Counted from the stretch's first letter, positions 1-13,639 are shown. The stretch: 64,000 nucleotides of DNA from Hofstenia miamia (GCA_004352715.1 SCFE01000046.1:1450233-1514232), one strand, 5' to 3'. A program made the numbers and translations. The notes: a model not told the origin generated them from the sequence alone.

Positions 1-87
1 AGAAATATCAATTAACTTGCTTTGTTTTTTATAAACTATATTTTTTAATTGAAGAGTAGTATTGCCTTACGCATGTTGAGTTTGAGA

Positions 88-285
88 TTAAACGAGTAGT
101 GATGGATTATTTTGTTGACATATACATCTAGTGTAACACTTCAATTGATGTTTTTCTGGATCTCCGCATTCAGCGCAATATCCCTGAACTAACCAATGAC
201 TGACAATGATTTTGACGACAATTTTTATTTCAACCCCTCCCCTAATTTGCCAATCCATTCTGATGTCATTTGTGGAGGTGTGCAT
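88..285 (-). CDS. Possible Cys-containing terminal exon or chance ORF
   Basis: A 65-codon frame ends in a cysteine-containing tail (YCAECGDPEKHQLKCYTRC, then CICQ) and stops at TAA. Five cysteines within about 25 residues, with C-x2-C spacing, resemble the end of a small zinc-binding or secreted domain, but I recognise no family. No clear splice acceptor or promoter was identified. It could equally be a chance frame in AT-rich DNA or a decayed transposon tail. Seen: the frame and cysteines. Inferred: that it might be coding. Confidence 0.15.
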   Translation of the reverse strand: MHTSTNDIRMDWQIRGGVEIKIVVKIIVSHWLVQGYCAECGDPEKHQLKCYTRCICQQNNPSLLV

Positions 286-1474
286 CTCATTACGTTTTTA
301 AATCAAAATTAGTCATGCTTTTCAATTGCATAATGTGATATATTTAAGCTCATAAAATGGGAAAGAATTTATGTTCAACTAGCTATTAAATCAAATTCAT
401 AGTTACAAATAAAGCACTTTTCAGCTTTGTCGCTTGGGAAAACAAACTTTCAATTTGGAAATGCACCTGATTTTCAGCTAAACTCTTCTTCAACTTAAGT
501 ATTGTCTAATTTGGTCTTTACGTAAAGAACAAAGCAGTTAAAAGCTTTTTACCGTTGCATTAGTTCCACCAACATCGAATGAAACTCATAAATAAATGCA
601 TTGTATTAGGCAGATGTTTATTGAATAGCAGACAAATTTCAAAAACATGTATTAATCAGAATAATATTTGCCATTATTATCATGTTATAGTTTTCAATTC
701 TACTTTTACAAACATCAGTACGAATTTTCAATTTAAATTACTACTACTGCAGTCTAATAAAAGTTGAAAGCTCTCTGCAGTAGTGAAAAAAATCAGGGTT
801 CGACACATAGATTTGATTGCGATTGCCCGCGCCAGAAAATTTTTTAAATATTTGATTGTATTCTTACTCACATCACTATAAATTTTCTTATTTCAAGAGC
901 AAAGGGGAACATTGTAGATCTAGATTTATAAATGCATAACAATCTGTATAATGGTAGAATAGAGGGTTCTGCGGAACCCGACTTTTGGAACCCAGTCCCA
1001 CTTTAGTTACGACTGGCTCTGTCTCAGCCCCCCTAATTTGAAATATATATATATAATCGGAAGTAATAGCTTCGTCCTATCATCGTTACTACATATAATT
1101 ATGTTTAGTATCAAACATACCAGCATTATTTTCATTTCACTAATAAGTTTTAGGCGAGTGCCCTTTGAAAAAGAGCAAAAGGCCAACTAAACTTGCATAA
1201 AATTAATTTAATGATCGAGTAACCCTGCAAACCATTAATGTAAAAAATCCATATTAAAAATATTTAAAATTTCAATAGAAATTATGTTTGAATAGTTAAT
1301 ACTAGCTGTTGGTAGAACATTTTGACCGAATTTTTATTTAAAAAAAATTTCTTTAGTAATAAAATGGACTTTGATATTTGTGAAAACGAAATAAATTTCG
1401 TCAACTTATAGGTTTTTATACATATGCATGATATCCGACCTCAAACGAATCCCCTTGTTCAGGGAAAATCAAAA
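286..1474. other. AT-rich non-coding stretch
   Basis: I see no supported gene. It contains a G/C-rich patch near 965-1035 with repeated GGAACCC-like words, similar in texture to the bodies of the hAT-type miniature elements elsewhere in the window but without recognisable ends, and a short (TA)n at about 1045-1056. Confidence 0.5.
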
Positions 1475-4433
1475 TAAATTTAGCAAATTGTTTTTGACCT
1501 TATCAAACCCATTAGTTATGTATTTTTAGCACTATTCTTCACTTGATGGTAGACTGAAAAAACAGAATGAATTTAAACAATATGAACCATCTCTACTTTT
1601 GTTATATTAGTGATATACAAAGTACTTTCTAGTTATTACTTAAATTTACTAATATATGTGTTTCCTACAAGAAAAATATTTACATTCGTGTATATCAAAA
1701 TTTTATATCCTTCTATATTGTGTAAGAATTACATCAACATGATGCGAATAAGTAGAATTTCAAAATTGCTAACAAGTTCTTGTAATTATACACTATGGAT
1801 AGTTCGACTAAAAGTTTCACCAATTTTTATTTTATAATTATAATAAATAAATATAATATTTATTTAAATATTAAAAAAGTGAAGCAATGAAACTCGGCAT
1901 TACACATTATTTTAAAGTTCATGGGCTAGAGATAAAGAAAGTAATTACCAAACAGTCGTGTATTTTAATCATCCATTTGTTTAAATGTCAAACCATCTTT
2001 CATAAAACATCGCTTTTTATTGTGGTTTTGCAAAAAAATTACTATAAAAATTAATTTTTTCCATGCAGTTATCAGAGCACACCACATTTTATTTTGAATT
2101 TTTTTAAATTTCAATGTAAAAGAATTTTAAACATTTTACATGTTTTATGAAACTTTAGTTGTTTTTGTACCAATGAGTAGAAATAGGAATTTTAATATAA
2201 TGATAAATTCAGTATAGGCTTGCTGAATACTTCTAATCAAATATAGAGGAACAGTCAAAGCATTCCATTTATTTTCTACAAAGTATTAAAACTCCTTTTC
2301 TCTAAAGTAAAAAGCGTAATGTTAAGAATAATAAATTCGTGATTTGTTAATTTTTAATTGAAAAATTAAGTGTGTCAAGCATTTTTTGAATTAGAAACAA
2401 GTTTAAAATTCATGCATTTCTTCTCTGACATGTTGCTAGTTTCATTATATTAGAAAAAACATTTTTTAGTTTTATTGGGATATTACATTAGATTAATACA
2501 CAAATCTATTCAGCAATTCTCAGGTGGAATATTTTACTATAGCATTACATAACTATTGAATAAATGTAGTTAAATGTATGCAAATATACACTACTTTAAT
2601 CAAATATTATTAATATTAATACTACATGTATTTGCTTTTCCATTTTTAATTTTGTGAATGCATAGTACTTATAATATTTTAAAATTTTTTCACCAATGCG
2701 TTCAAGTGAGACCCCTAATATTTTATGATTTTTTTAAGAAATAATTTGGGTTCGCATGCATAAAAAATTTTAACTAATAGAACTATATTTACAAAAAACA
2801 AATGTTGATCGCAAACAATTAATGACATAAACATATGCAATTTTTATGATTGCACATGATGTACAGGATGTAGATCCTTCGATAAAAAAATAACTTCGAG
2901 TTGAAAAATATTCAAAAAGTATATATTTAAGAGATATATTTCCAAACATATAANTAAATTTAGCAAATTGTTTTTGACCTTATCAAACCCATTAGTTATG
3001 TATTTTTAGCACTATTCTTCACTTGATGGTAGACTGAAAAAACAGAATGAATTTAAACAATATGAACCATCTCTACTTTTGTTATATTAGTGATATACAA
3101 AGTACTTTCTAGTTATTACTTAAATTTACTAATATATGTGTTTCCTACAAGAAAAATATTTACATTCGTGTATATCAAAATTTTATATCCTTCTATATTG
3201 TGTAAGAATTACATCAACATGATGCGAATAAGTAGAATTTCAAAATTGCTAACAAGTTCTTGTAATTATACACTATGGATAGTTCGACTAAAAGTTTCAC
3301 CAATTTTTATTTTATAATTATAATAAATAAATATAATATTTATTTAAATATTAAAAAAGTGAAGCAATGAAACTCGGCATTACACATTATTTTAAAGTTC
3401 ATGGGCTAGAGATAAAGAAAGTAATTACCAAACAGTCGTGTATTTTAATCATCCATTTGTTTAAATGTCAAACCATCTTTCATAAAACATCGCTTTTTAT
3501 TGTGGTTTTGCAAAAAAATTACTATAAAAATTAATTTTTTCCATGCAGTTATCAGAGCACACCACATTTTATTTTGAATTTTTTTAAATTTCAATGTAAA
3601 AGAATTTTAAACATTTTACATGTTTTATGAAACTTTAGTTGTTTTTGTACCAATGAGTAGAAATAGGAATTTTAATATAATGATAAATTCAGTATAGGCT
3701 TGCTGAATACTTCTAAACAAATATAGAGGAACAGTCAAAGCATTCCATTTATTTTCTACAAAGTATTAAAACTCCTTTTCTCTAAAGTAAAAAGCGTAAT
3801 GTTAAGAATAATAAATTCGTGATTTGTTAATTTTTAATTGAAAAATTAAGTGTGTCAAGCATTTTTTGTATTAGAAACAAGTTTAAAATTCATGCATTTC
3901 TTCTCTGACATGTTGCTAGTTTCATTATATTAGAAAAAACATTTTTTAGTTTTATTGGGATATTACATTAGATTAATACACAAATCTATTCAGCAATTCT
4001 CAGGTGGAATATTTTACTATAGCATTACATAACTATTGAATAAATGTAGTTAAATGTATGCAAATATACACTACTTTAATCAAATATTATTAATATTAAT
4101 ACTACATGTATTTGCTTTTCCATTTTTAATTTTGTGAATGCATAGTACTTATAATATTTTAAAATTTTTTCACCAATGCGTTCAAGTGAGACCCCTAATA
4201 TTTTATGATTTTTTTAAGAAATAATTTGGGTTCGCATGCATAAAAAATTTTAACTAATAGAACTATATTTACAAAAAACAAATGTTGATCGCAAACAATT
4301 AATGACATAAACATATGCAATTTTTATGATTGCACATGATGTACAGGATGTAGATCCTTCGATAAAAAAATAACTTCGAGTTGAAAAATATTCAAAAAGT
4401 ATATATTTAAGAGATATATTTCCAAACATATAA
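1475..4433 (+). repeat. Direct duplication of 1.48 kb separated by one N
   Basis: Bases 1475-2953 and 2955-4433 are near-identical copies at an offset of 1480, with the single N at 2954 exactly at the junction. I noticed only two substitutions between copies (around 2236/3716 and 2389/3869). An N at the exact boundary of a head-to-tail duplication is typical of two overlapping contig ends that were scaffolded without being merged, so this is probably one genomic copy represented twice, with heterozygous differences. There is no supported gene inside; a 75-codon frame is repeated in both copies but looks like chance. Confidence 0.9.
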
Positions 4434-4442
4434 TTTAAATAG

Positions 4443-4446
4443 AATA

Positions 4447-4480
<34 letters not shown>
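4443..4480. repeat. (TA)n microsatellite
   Basis: An imperfect TA/AT dinucleotide tract with one interruption (TATACATATATA). Confidence 0.9.
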
Positions 4481-7400
4481 ATGTAAGTTAGGCACCTATT
4501 TTTTTAAATTTTTAAACGTATGGTATTTAGAGTAACTTAGAAATAGTAAGCACATACATGTGAAGATGTAAGAAACTTTAAAAAAACAAATTTTATGAGA
4601 TACACCTACTCCGTTGCTATGAAACAGAAAGTTCCGATATTTAAAATCATTTCCACGTATAGAATTTTTTCCATATAGTTGACAACTGCTAAAAGTGTAA
4701 TTATTGTAGAAAATCTTTTCAATCACAAAGTTAATTGCAATTTTATTAATCGATATTAGAAAAATATAACATTGTTTGAACGTATTATATGACTATATTT
4801 TAAGTAAGCATAAATACGATTTATATGTTTCCATACTTCGCTTGTATCTAATGATTATTAATATTGGATTTACAATCATTATTATATTTATTAGTATTAC
4901 TAGATTTATTGTCATTAAACAAACATTGGCATCGATTAAGTTGATATATTTTGTCACATTCGATTTAACCGCTTTACTAATAAAGGTACATAACAATGTT
5001 TATAAATATAGAATTGGCGGTATCCTTTGTTCTAATAATGTAAAATCTCCATATAAATATCGTCTTTAATCTCAGTTTTTGATAATTACTTCCCTATTTA
5101 TTTTGCCATAAAAGACGGATATCCCACATTGTCTTAAACGCGGATTGTTAATGGATTGTTGAAAATATTGGTTTCAACTTGATTTTCAACTCAATCAATG
5201 TTGATAATGTTCGAATCTTTTAAATATCTGATTCCAACAGAATTTCCTTGTGAATGTGTGAGCAGAGGCGGGTCAGGAAAGGAACAAAAGAGTACTATTT
5301 CTCAAATTGCACTTGCTTAAGTATATTAGTATTTGAAATTAGTATTTTAATTCATATAAACCAAGGCAAATTTGTTTTAAAATTGAAACCTGAATCAATA
5401 TTTTGTGTTTTTGTTAATGCTCATCTGTCTCTAAAAATTGGTTTGGATTTGGTTTTTTACCTAACTACTATCGGTGTTTGCAAAACGTTATTCAAGCGAA
5501 AAACACCTAGCCTGTTTCAAGAAGACAGCATTACGACATCATAGGGACTCTTTCTGCGGAAAACCGAAATACTCGGTTTTTTCGATATGTACTAGCACTA
5601 TTTGTTGTAAATAACAGGGCGGTTGCGAGTAATCTCATTACGAGTATGAGTGGTTACGGGTACGGGATTAAATAATACGGATTGGTAGTAGTAGTAAATT
5701 CTGCTTCCCAGCACCGGCCTAACTTTGCTTACATCATTAGCTTTGAAATTTAGGGCTTGGAAGTAATTAATGTGCAAAACGCTTATAAACTTTTTCATTT
5801 TCCACTAATTGCCGCCAAATTCAATAGCTTGACATTTGCTTCTGACGTAATACACACTTTAATTAACTTAAATTTTAACTAATTCATTAGTGTTAAAAGC
5901 GGAATTGACTTAAGACATGATTCTCATAGTTTTGACAGCATGTATCAATGTGTATGACCCAAATTATTACAATGTTGAGCTCAGTAATTTAGTGAAACCT
6001 TTCTGATACCTTTGATTCAGATGAAAGTGTTTTGAAAGTAACTAAAAACTTGATTCTGATTTCTCTGAATCGCTCATTTGTGCTCGTGCAAGGTTATATA
6101 ATATACACTTCAATTAATGCACAGTTATATACATATACAAACAAAAAAATATTTTTAGATTGAAAATAGCGTATGCTAGATATAAGAAGGATGTGGAATG
6201 GCCAATTAGCGTGGTTTGCAAAAGATGTTGCGGTGCTGTTCATACCGGTAGTTTGTTTTGATTTAATATAAAAGGTCAGGTTGTTGTTTGATAAAGACTA
6301 CAGCACAATAAAATGATTCTGACCTTTTTTGCTAATTCTCCGCTCTGAGCAAATTGCGTCCGTAAAATTCTCTTTGAAATTATACGGTCAATGTTTAGTC
6401 TTCAGGGAACTATTTGTAATAAGTTTTACACCAATGTACATTTAATATTAGTTGGGATGTCCTACCTGACATTCTCATTTGCTATCTCTGAAATATATGC
6501 AGAGAAATTGCTAAGCATTCTGCCTATGAAATATTACAATACCACTAATTGCCTATGCACAACAAAAAGTACAACTATTTTACATTTTGTCCATTTACTC
6601 AAATAGTCCTTAATAAATGTATTACTAAAGAAGAACTGTTGTGCATTGTTGGCGATCTGGATTAAATTTGACATTATTAAAGTTCTATTTAAAATAATTG
6701 AACTTCAATTTATATATTAATTTAAAAATGTATGTTATATTAAATTTACTGTGCATATGCATATCACTAGATGTACTTGCTAATCAAATTTGTTATAATA
6801 AACTTTGTTACCTCCAAGGAAACTTTGAAATTTGGATATTTAGTTGAAGGTAAAATGGATGCATATCAAAGAGCATTGTGAAGAAGTTAAAAATATGTAG
6901 CTAAAAATAGATTCATGTGAACCAATTAAAATTTTAAGGTGTGCAAAAAGTTATTTCATTATTTCTATTGTGAAGCCTGGCAGTATTTTTTAATGTGCAT
7001 TCAATCAATGTTAAATGGAGTTTAACATTTTCTTTAAATTGTATTGCACCATAAAAATATGTTAAAGTTTTAAACTTTCAAAAATAATCGCAAATTAATT
7101 AATTATTGTTGTACCTTAATATGAAATCCATACATTAAATCAATAAAATATTGAAAATCATTAATTGACAAGAAACAAGCTCAAAGCTATTTAGCCACTT
7201 TAATGAAAAAATTCTAGTATAAGTTTGTTTTATCATAATAATATGAGGTCATTTTCTGAAGTTTTATATTTCTTGTGCTCACAGGAAACTTGTATAAACA
7301 CAAATTGCTGATGACTATATATACATTGTATATATATATATATATATATACGTAGTGCTCCTACTTGAAAAAGTTCCAATAGATACACTTAAGGGGGCGA

Positions 7401-7540
7401 TTCAGCTACTGTATTAATTTAAAATTGATTTCAACTTGTAGAGCGTTTGATCGTTTGTTAAGTAATAATGTGCTAAGTAATTGAAAGAGTCAAATATAAA
7501 TTATTGAATTTTTTGGTTATCAAATTAACTTAAAATGTGA
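4481..7540. other. AT-rich non-coding stretch
   Basis: Several 60-100 codon frames occur (for example 4776-5069 and 5254-5544), but they are rich in Ile, Tyr, Lys and Asn as expected of AT-rich DNA, and none shows a recognisable motif. A patch at about 5625-5720 has repeated TACGGG/TACGAG words after an AACAGGGCGGTT sequence that resembles a hAT-type end; I could not find a partner end. A (TA)n tract lies at 7320-7351. Confidence 0.5.
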
Positions 7541-7550
7541 TCCCTAAACT

Positions 7551-7820
7551 AATAAGAGCGTACTACGATGCAATCGTAATACCTATGGCAACAAAAAATA
7601 TTTCAAGAACCTCAGGGTCTCCCAGAAATCTGAGCTGAGTGGGAGAAGCCTACAAGGCGAGAATGCCGCAGTTTTTACATTATTAAAAAGGCGCTTAAAA
7701 ACATTTATTTCTGCCAATGATATGCAGTTCATTTTATCTAAAGCTTTGGATTTACTGAACCCAGAAATACTTCTTCATAACAGAAATTTTAAGTCATACA
7801 TAAATGGGAAATTTTCGTGA
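7551..7820 (+). CDS. Open frame of unknown nature, possible exon or transposon fragment
   Basis: After an in-frame TAA near 7550 there is an open frame of roughly 85 codons without an early ATG, ending at TGA near 7820. The central part (about 7610-7680) is less AT-rich than its surroundings and reads SELSGRSLQGENAAVFTLL, followed by a Lys/Arg/Leu-rich segment. I do not recognise it. The compositional change suggests it was once coding, either as a host exon or as part of a transposon, but no good donor site was seen at its 3' side. Confidence 0.2.
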   Translation, partial: NKSVLRCNRNTYGNKKYFKNLRVSQKSELSGRSLQGENAAVFTLLKRRLKTFISANDMQFILSKALDLLNPEILLHNRNFKSYINGKFS

Positions 7821-9008
7821 AATAATTACTTTAAAAGGTGAAGTTTATTAGACGAACAAACAGCCATTGAAAATTTTTACAATGAAAAATTTAGTATTCA
7901 TACTAATCGGGCAGTCATTAGCATAGGATTTTGAATTTTCAAAAGGGGTCGTTAAAAATATAAACTCAATATCATTAGAGTTGTTAATTAAGCAGACGAA
8001 ACTGAATTGCATTGACAGCCGGGAAGTGTAGCATCAGGTAGAGCGTAGGTTTACTCATTTATCTAATCTGACATTTCCGGAACATTTTTATTGAATACTG
8101 CTCGATAATTCTAATAGAAAAACTACAAAAACTGTGAAGGAATATTAACTCTTTATCAAAAAATGACTTTACTATGAGAGAGTTTTTATGGTGAGGTTGA
8201 AGCAATATAGTAATAAATTATTCTGTTAACATCATTTATGTAAATATAATTTGAAATTGGTCAATTTAATCGATCATGATTGATTTTTGATTATTGTAGA
8301 CTGTGAAACAACTTACTGTACTCAGAAGATTTGTAATATATGCCTTAGCTAAGGAAAAGAAAATATATACAATACATATTACAAAGCTGAAGTTTTGGTT
8401 GAATAACATCAATTACATTATCATATATCATCTAAAATTTATTTGCTAATGAATTAAATTGAATTAATTTGAATATTTTCCATTTCATATTAGAATTATT
8501 ATAATAATTATTTTATTTGAAAGGAATCGCAAATTATTCTTCAGTGCATGGAGAAAAGTAAGGAAAAATTATTTTGGAAAGATTAAATAATAATTAGGAG
8601 TTTGACAGAACATTATATAAAAATCAGTAACCTTCAGGAAAATTCGCAAAACTTTTGTTGCATTGACATAAAATATTTAAAGAAATATCCTCACATCTTA
8701 ATGAGCCCTAAACAATATTATGGAGTTTGAATATTCAAGAAATTATTTTTTTCTGAGAAACAATGCAATTTTTTATTCTTACCTACTGCTATAGTGTAAC
8801 TTAAGAGAGTCTTCGATAGAACATTGAACACTAAAAAATGTCAAGCATGTCAATTGAAACATTTATAAAATTCTTTGCAGTGGCATAAATTATATTTGCA
8901 ATAGGATGTCCTTAAATCTTCTGACTTTTAGCATTTTTGTAAGTACCAATTCTGCAATAACCTAAAGATTAAAAATAATGCTTGAAGTAATTTTATATGT
9001 ACTTATAC

Positions 9009-10057
9009 CTAGAAGGATTAGAAGGGTCAATTGACCCAAACTGTCCTATATATAACTCAAATTGTTAAGGAATTCATTTATTTAATGTTTTACAAGTACT
9101 TTTTATTTATAGATATTGTAAAAATAACAAATTTTTTACTTAGACCAAATGAATTCAGAGCAAATATAGACAACTATACATACATGGCATAACAAAATAT
9201 AACCTATATGTAGTTTACCCATAAAATGTGTACTGTTCACATCTTGGCTTACTGAACTTCACATAATGGTCCAATTTCGCTGTGAGCATAAATTCTCTAA
9301 TTCGGTAATATATGTTCACCGTAGTAAGTTTTTTATGCTTTTTAAATGATTTGTTGACTCTTTGAGCTGTATGTGGTGCCTGCCAACGATATTGCTAAAA
9401 ATAATTAAAACCTGCAACTAAAAGGTAGCATGTTATTTTGTATGCGATTTCCATTCATAAAGCTGGTATCAAGCAAATTTGGAAAATTACAGTAGATAAT
9501 TTTATATACGTATGCTTTGCTACGAATTTTCTAAAGTAGGTTTTAAAATTTCAACTCTGCATTTTATTGTTTTGAAGAAGGAAATTTTGTAACATATTAT
9601 GTAATGAGAATTACATTTTTTATATAAGTTTGACATGGGGAGAAAGCCGATTTAATTACTCTTCTATATTTACTAAATTGACTCACTACATAGAGATCCC
9701 TAGGAAAATTGGGAGTCCTAAAATTATCAATTTCTTGCTTATCTCTGTAATTTCTTCATATAATTTCTTAATTTACTACTAAAATTCGTTTACCTACTAC
9801 CTTTTCTGTTATTCCAGATATTACTCATGATTTGTCCTTAATGTATGCACTAATTATGCCTACAGTTAGGGATTGAGAAGAATTTCCGCTTTGGTTACAA
9901 GTTTCTTTTTGAATAGTTAGAGATGACACATTACCAGTATGTTACTTTTTGTAAAAGGCACAACATTATGTTGTTTTTTTCGTTTTCGATTGATATTTTT
10001 TGAACTTAAATCTTAAAATAGTAGATTGGGTCAATTGACCCTCTCTTGCTCTTCTAG
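9009..10057. mobile_element. Inverted-repeat element with palindromic subterminal motif
   Basis: Both ends read inward as CTAGAAG, then a short spacer, then GGGTCAATTGACCC (9024-9037 on the left, 10028-10041 on the right), a perfect 14-bp palindrome. The outer words CTAGAAGGATTAGAA and, from the right, CTAGAAGAGCAAGAGA are inverted copies. The interior of about 1 kb is AT-rich and I could not recognise a transposase in it, so this is probably a non-autonomous or decayed DNA transposon. The target duplication is unclear: the left flank is TATAC and the right flank is TAGTA. A similar palindrome of the form GGGGTCC..GGACCCC occurs at 59559-59575. Confidence 0.6.
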
Positions 10058-10563
10058 TAGTAAAATTTCTTTTGCTCATCTAGTTTAATAGTATAAGTCA
10101 CACAAACCTGGTAGCACAAATCATATTTTGGTAGTAGTAAGTTCTAAATTAAGTATCATTTGGAATGTTTTTTATCTCTCGTTGACTTTAATGACGAAGA
10201 AAAGGACGGTTTTTAAAATTTATGGTCAGGAAAGTCATTAACGTAAATTGCGTTTAAATTAGAAAGGCTTTATCTCTAATTTGATTCTACTAAAAATAAT
10301 TTTCTAAATGACTTTAGAAATAAATGAATTGCAGCTGTAATCTCTTAAAGCACTAAAAATATAAATAAAATGTCTTCTTGCGTAAAAATGTACTTCTTGG
10401 GAAAGCGAAGTACAGAATGACAGTTTCACAGTAAGAAGGCATGCTTGGAATCACTCAAAAATAATTAAAGTGATGGGTTCGTCATGGGCCTCATTGACAC
10501 CGAAAATGTTAAAATTATTTTGAAATAACTATTGTAGATTTCCATTGATAATGATTTCACTAT

Positions 10564-10564
<1 letters not shown>

Positions 10565-10610
<46 letters not shown>

Positions 10611-10680
10611 ATATATTATATATACAGTATATATATACATATTATATATACATATATATATATATACACATATATATATA
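10565..10680. repeat. Long imperfect (TA)n microsatellite
   Basis: About 115 bp of TATA/CATATA with interruptions by G, C and short AATATATTATA segments. Confidence 0.9.
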
Positions 10681-10849
10681 CAGCATCAAGATATATTCAT
10701 TGATGTGTACTTCAGTGAGGTTAGTCTCGTTTTCCAATAATAATTTTTGAGTAAGAATAACCTCGTAACAAGGACTCTTTAGATAAAAGCGATTGATACT
10801 TGCTCAGAGCAAAATTTTACTTCCAAATTTAGTTAGATAACTCCTTATC

Positions 10850-10952
10850 AATTAAGAGAGGCAGTTTAGAGATGCAATAATATTGAAAAATGAATTTTAG
10901 TAATTAAGAGAGGCAGTTTAGAGATGCAATAATATTGAAAAATGAATTTTAG
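10850..10952 (+). repeat. Two-copy tandem repeat, 52-bp period
   Basis: The unit beginning AATTAAGAGAGGCAGTTTAG occurs at 10850 and again at 10902, essentially identical over about 51 bp. There is no N at the junction, so unlike the larger duplications this appears to be a real small tandem duplication. Confidence 0.9.
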
Positions 10953-11276
10953 GAAAACCTATAATTCAAATGTGCATTAAGACTTGCATGCAAATTTTAT
11001 CTTCTGTGTAAACAATTTTATTATTTGAAAAGCTTCTTAGTCATTAAAAATTAGTCAATTCAAATATATGTAGATGCAAGCTGTAGATGGAGTGGGCTGC
11101 TTTGCATCACTTATTAAATAGTCTTCAAATGGCCGTATATCGAAAGTGTTCACTTTAAATAGGTTTGAAATCCTTTTTTTATAAAAAATTTTATTTTGAG
11201 ATAGAAAAAATTTTTCTAGTTCGGCTTAGTGGCAGCCATAGAAAATAACTTCAATGAATATGTACTTTTAAATTTG

Positions 11277-11277
<1 letters not shown>

Positions 11278-11314
<37 letters not shown>

Positions 11315-12314
11315 NNNNNNNNNNNNNNNNNNNNNNNNNNNNNNNNNNNNNNNNNNNNNNNNNNNNNNNNNNNNNNNNNNNNNNNNNNNNNNNNNNNNNN
11401 NNNNNNNNNNNNNNNNNNNNNNNNNNNNNNNNNNNNNNNNNNNNNNNNNNNNNNNNNNNNNNNNNNNNNNNNNNNNNNNNNNNNNNNNNNNNNNNNNNNN
11501 NNNNNNNNNNNNNNNNNNNNNNNNNNNNNNNNNNNNNNNNNNNNNNNNNNNNNNNNNNNNNNNNNNNNNNNNNNNNNNNNNNNNNNNNNNNNNNNNNNNN
11601 NNNNNNNNNNNNNNNNNNNNNNNNNNNNNNNNNNNNNNNNNNNNNNNNNNNNNNNNNNNNNNNNNNNNNNNNNNNNNNNNNNNNNNNNNNNNNNNNNNNN
11701 NNNNNNNNNNNNNNNNNNNNNNNNNNNNNNNNNNNNNNNNNNNNNNNNNNNNNNNNNNNNNNNNNNNNNNNNNNNNNNNNNNNNNNNNNNNNNNNNNNNN
11801 NNNNNNNNNNNNNNNNNNNNNNNNNNNNNNNNNNNNNNNNNNNNNNNNNNNNNNNNNNNNNNNNNNNNNNNNNNNNNNNNNNNNNNNNNNNNNNNNNNNN
11901 NNNNNNNNNNNNNNNNNNNNNNNNNNNNNNNNNNNNNNNNNNNNNNNNNNNNNNNNNNNNNNNNNNNNNNNNNNNNNNNNNNNNNNNNNNNNNNNNNNNN
12001 NNNNNNNNNNNNNNNNNNNNNNNNNNNNNNNNNNNNNNNNNNNNNNNNNNNNNNNNNNNNNNNNNNNNNNNNNNNNNNNNNNNNNNNNNNNNNNNNNNNN
12101 NNNNNNNNNNNNNNNNNNNNNNNNNNNNNNNNNNNNNNNNNNNNNNNNNNNNNNNNNNNNNNNNNNNNNNNNNNNNNNNNNNNNNNNNNNNNNNNNNNNN
12201 NNNNNNNNNNNNNNNNNNNNNNNNNNNNNNNNNNNNNNNNNNNNNNNNNNNNNNNNNNNNNNNNNNNNNNNNNNNNNNNNNNNNNNNNNNNNNNNNNNNN
12301 NNNNNNNNNNNNNN
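11278..12314. other. (AT)n tract running into a 1000-N gap
   Basis: An AT dinucleotide run at 11278-11314 leads directly into exactly 1000 Ns (11315-12314), a placeholder gap. Frames spanning the Ns are artefacts. Confidence 0.95.
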
Positions 12315-13635
12315 AATTATTTAAAAATTTATTACCTAAGATATGAACATAATTACTTGCAATAGCAGACATTTTAGTTGCTGGTTTGCAGATTAAAAAG
12401 ATTTAGTAACTCAAGTTCTTAGACTTCCACCAGCTGCAGATTTTAGCTTGATAGATCATTTCGATTGTTAATATAAACTAGGCGTACATGCAGTGGTGTA
12501 ATCGAGGGGTGCACGGAAGAGGGGGCAACCCACCATGTTAAATCTGATTGGGGATCGATCTCCCTTGCTAAAGTTATATTACGGTGTGGATTGTAGGATT
12601 TTCTTCGTTGAAAAATTAAATGTGATCAAAATATAATTTAAAAATACAGTACTCAGATTTAGAGCTCCTCTTGTTAATTATTTAGGAGTACAGCTCTATG
12701 TACATGTTAAAACGTTTTAACAAATATGTTGAGAATCAATGACAAATTTTAGTGAAATTTGTCCATTTTAGAGTTACTCGTGAGCAAGTGAGAAACTGTT
12801 GTTGAGGAATATGAATTCATTCCTACCAGTTAAAATTAGATGTAATGCGTTTCTGTCCACAACAATATGTCAGATAAAACTATATTAAGAATTATCTATT
12901 TTGGTCATAAAAGTACTTTTAAAATACAAGAAAAGAATGTATGACGCAAATAAATTAACTTCCATAAATAGCCTAAGAAATGCTATCAGTTATTATTCTA
13001 AATTATAATATTTTAAGTTTTAAATTAGTACTCTGTTTTAATATGGATGGTTCAGCAGAAAAATACTTCCTGTTATTAATATTAACTAGGGCGTAATTAT
13101 GATAAATGTAAGTCATCGTAGGAGTTGTGACAGAAATGTCTTCCTTTCTGACTTTGAAAATTGTAGATTTAAACAAAGGAGAATTTCTTGGTTAATAACA
13201 TCATTTCCTTGTACACTTGACGAGAAATCCCTAAGCGCAACAAAAAAATCTTTTGAAGGCTGGATATTCTCTCAAAATATCCACCTGAACCCGATCTGAC
13301 CCCAAAAAAACATTAAGTTACCCGAATTTACCTGATTGACCAAAGTAGATTTTCTGTATATTTCCCAATAATAAGAAGGTCTTTATTTGTAATTTCATAT
13401 TAATCTTCCTTTTTAAATGGCTGGAACTTATGATCCTTTAAATCATAAATTTAATGCAACACTCGATATTATTATTGAAAATGGCATACACGATCCAACC
13501 TCACCACACGCCATTACTGCATCATATTTGTTTCAAATCCACAAAGTTGAAAAACTGTGTTAGAATCTTTCAAATTAATTGTGAGTTAACTTGAATGGAA
13601 AAAAAGTTAAAACATGCGTAAAGGAAAAAAAATAG
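12315..13635. other. Non-coding stretch with a possible hAT-end fragment
   Basis: Mostly AT-rich with no supported gene. At about 12490-12535 the sequence CAGTGGTGTAATCGAGGGG followed by a G-rich run resembles the left end of the complete element at 60204-60836 (CAGTGGCGCAGCC...). No right end or target duplication was found. A 66-codon frame at 13099-13299 has no recognisable motif. Confidence 0.35.
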
Positions 13636-13639
13636 AATA

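Noticed and set aside
1610-3317. Identical 75-codon frames repeated twice, suggesting a duplicated gene
   Set aside because: The repeat is the assembly duplication around N 2954; the frame has no motif.
4776-5069. 97-codon hydrophobic plus-strand frame that could be a membrane protein
   Set aside because: An overlapping antisense frame of similar quality exists, and composition is what AT-rich DNA gives by chance.
11229-12372. Long open frames on both strands across the 1000-N gap
   Set aside because: Nearly all codons are Ns; the readable ends are TA repeat.
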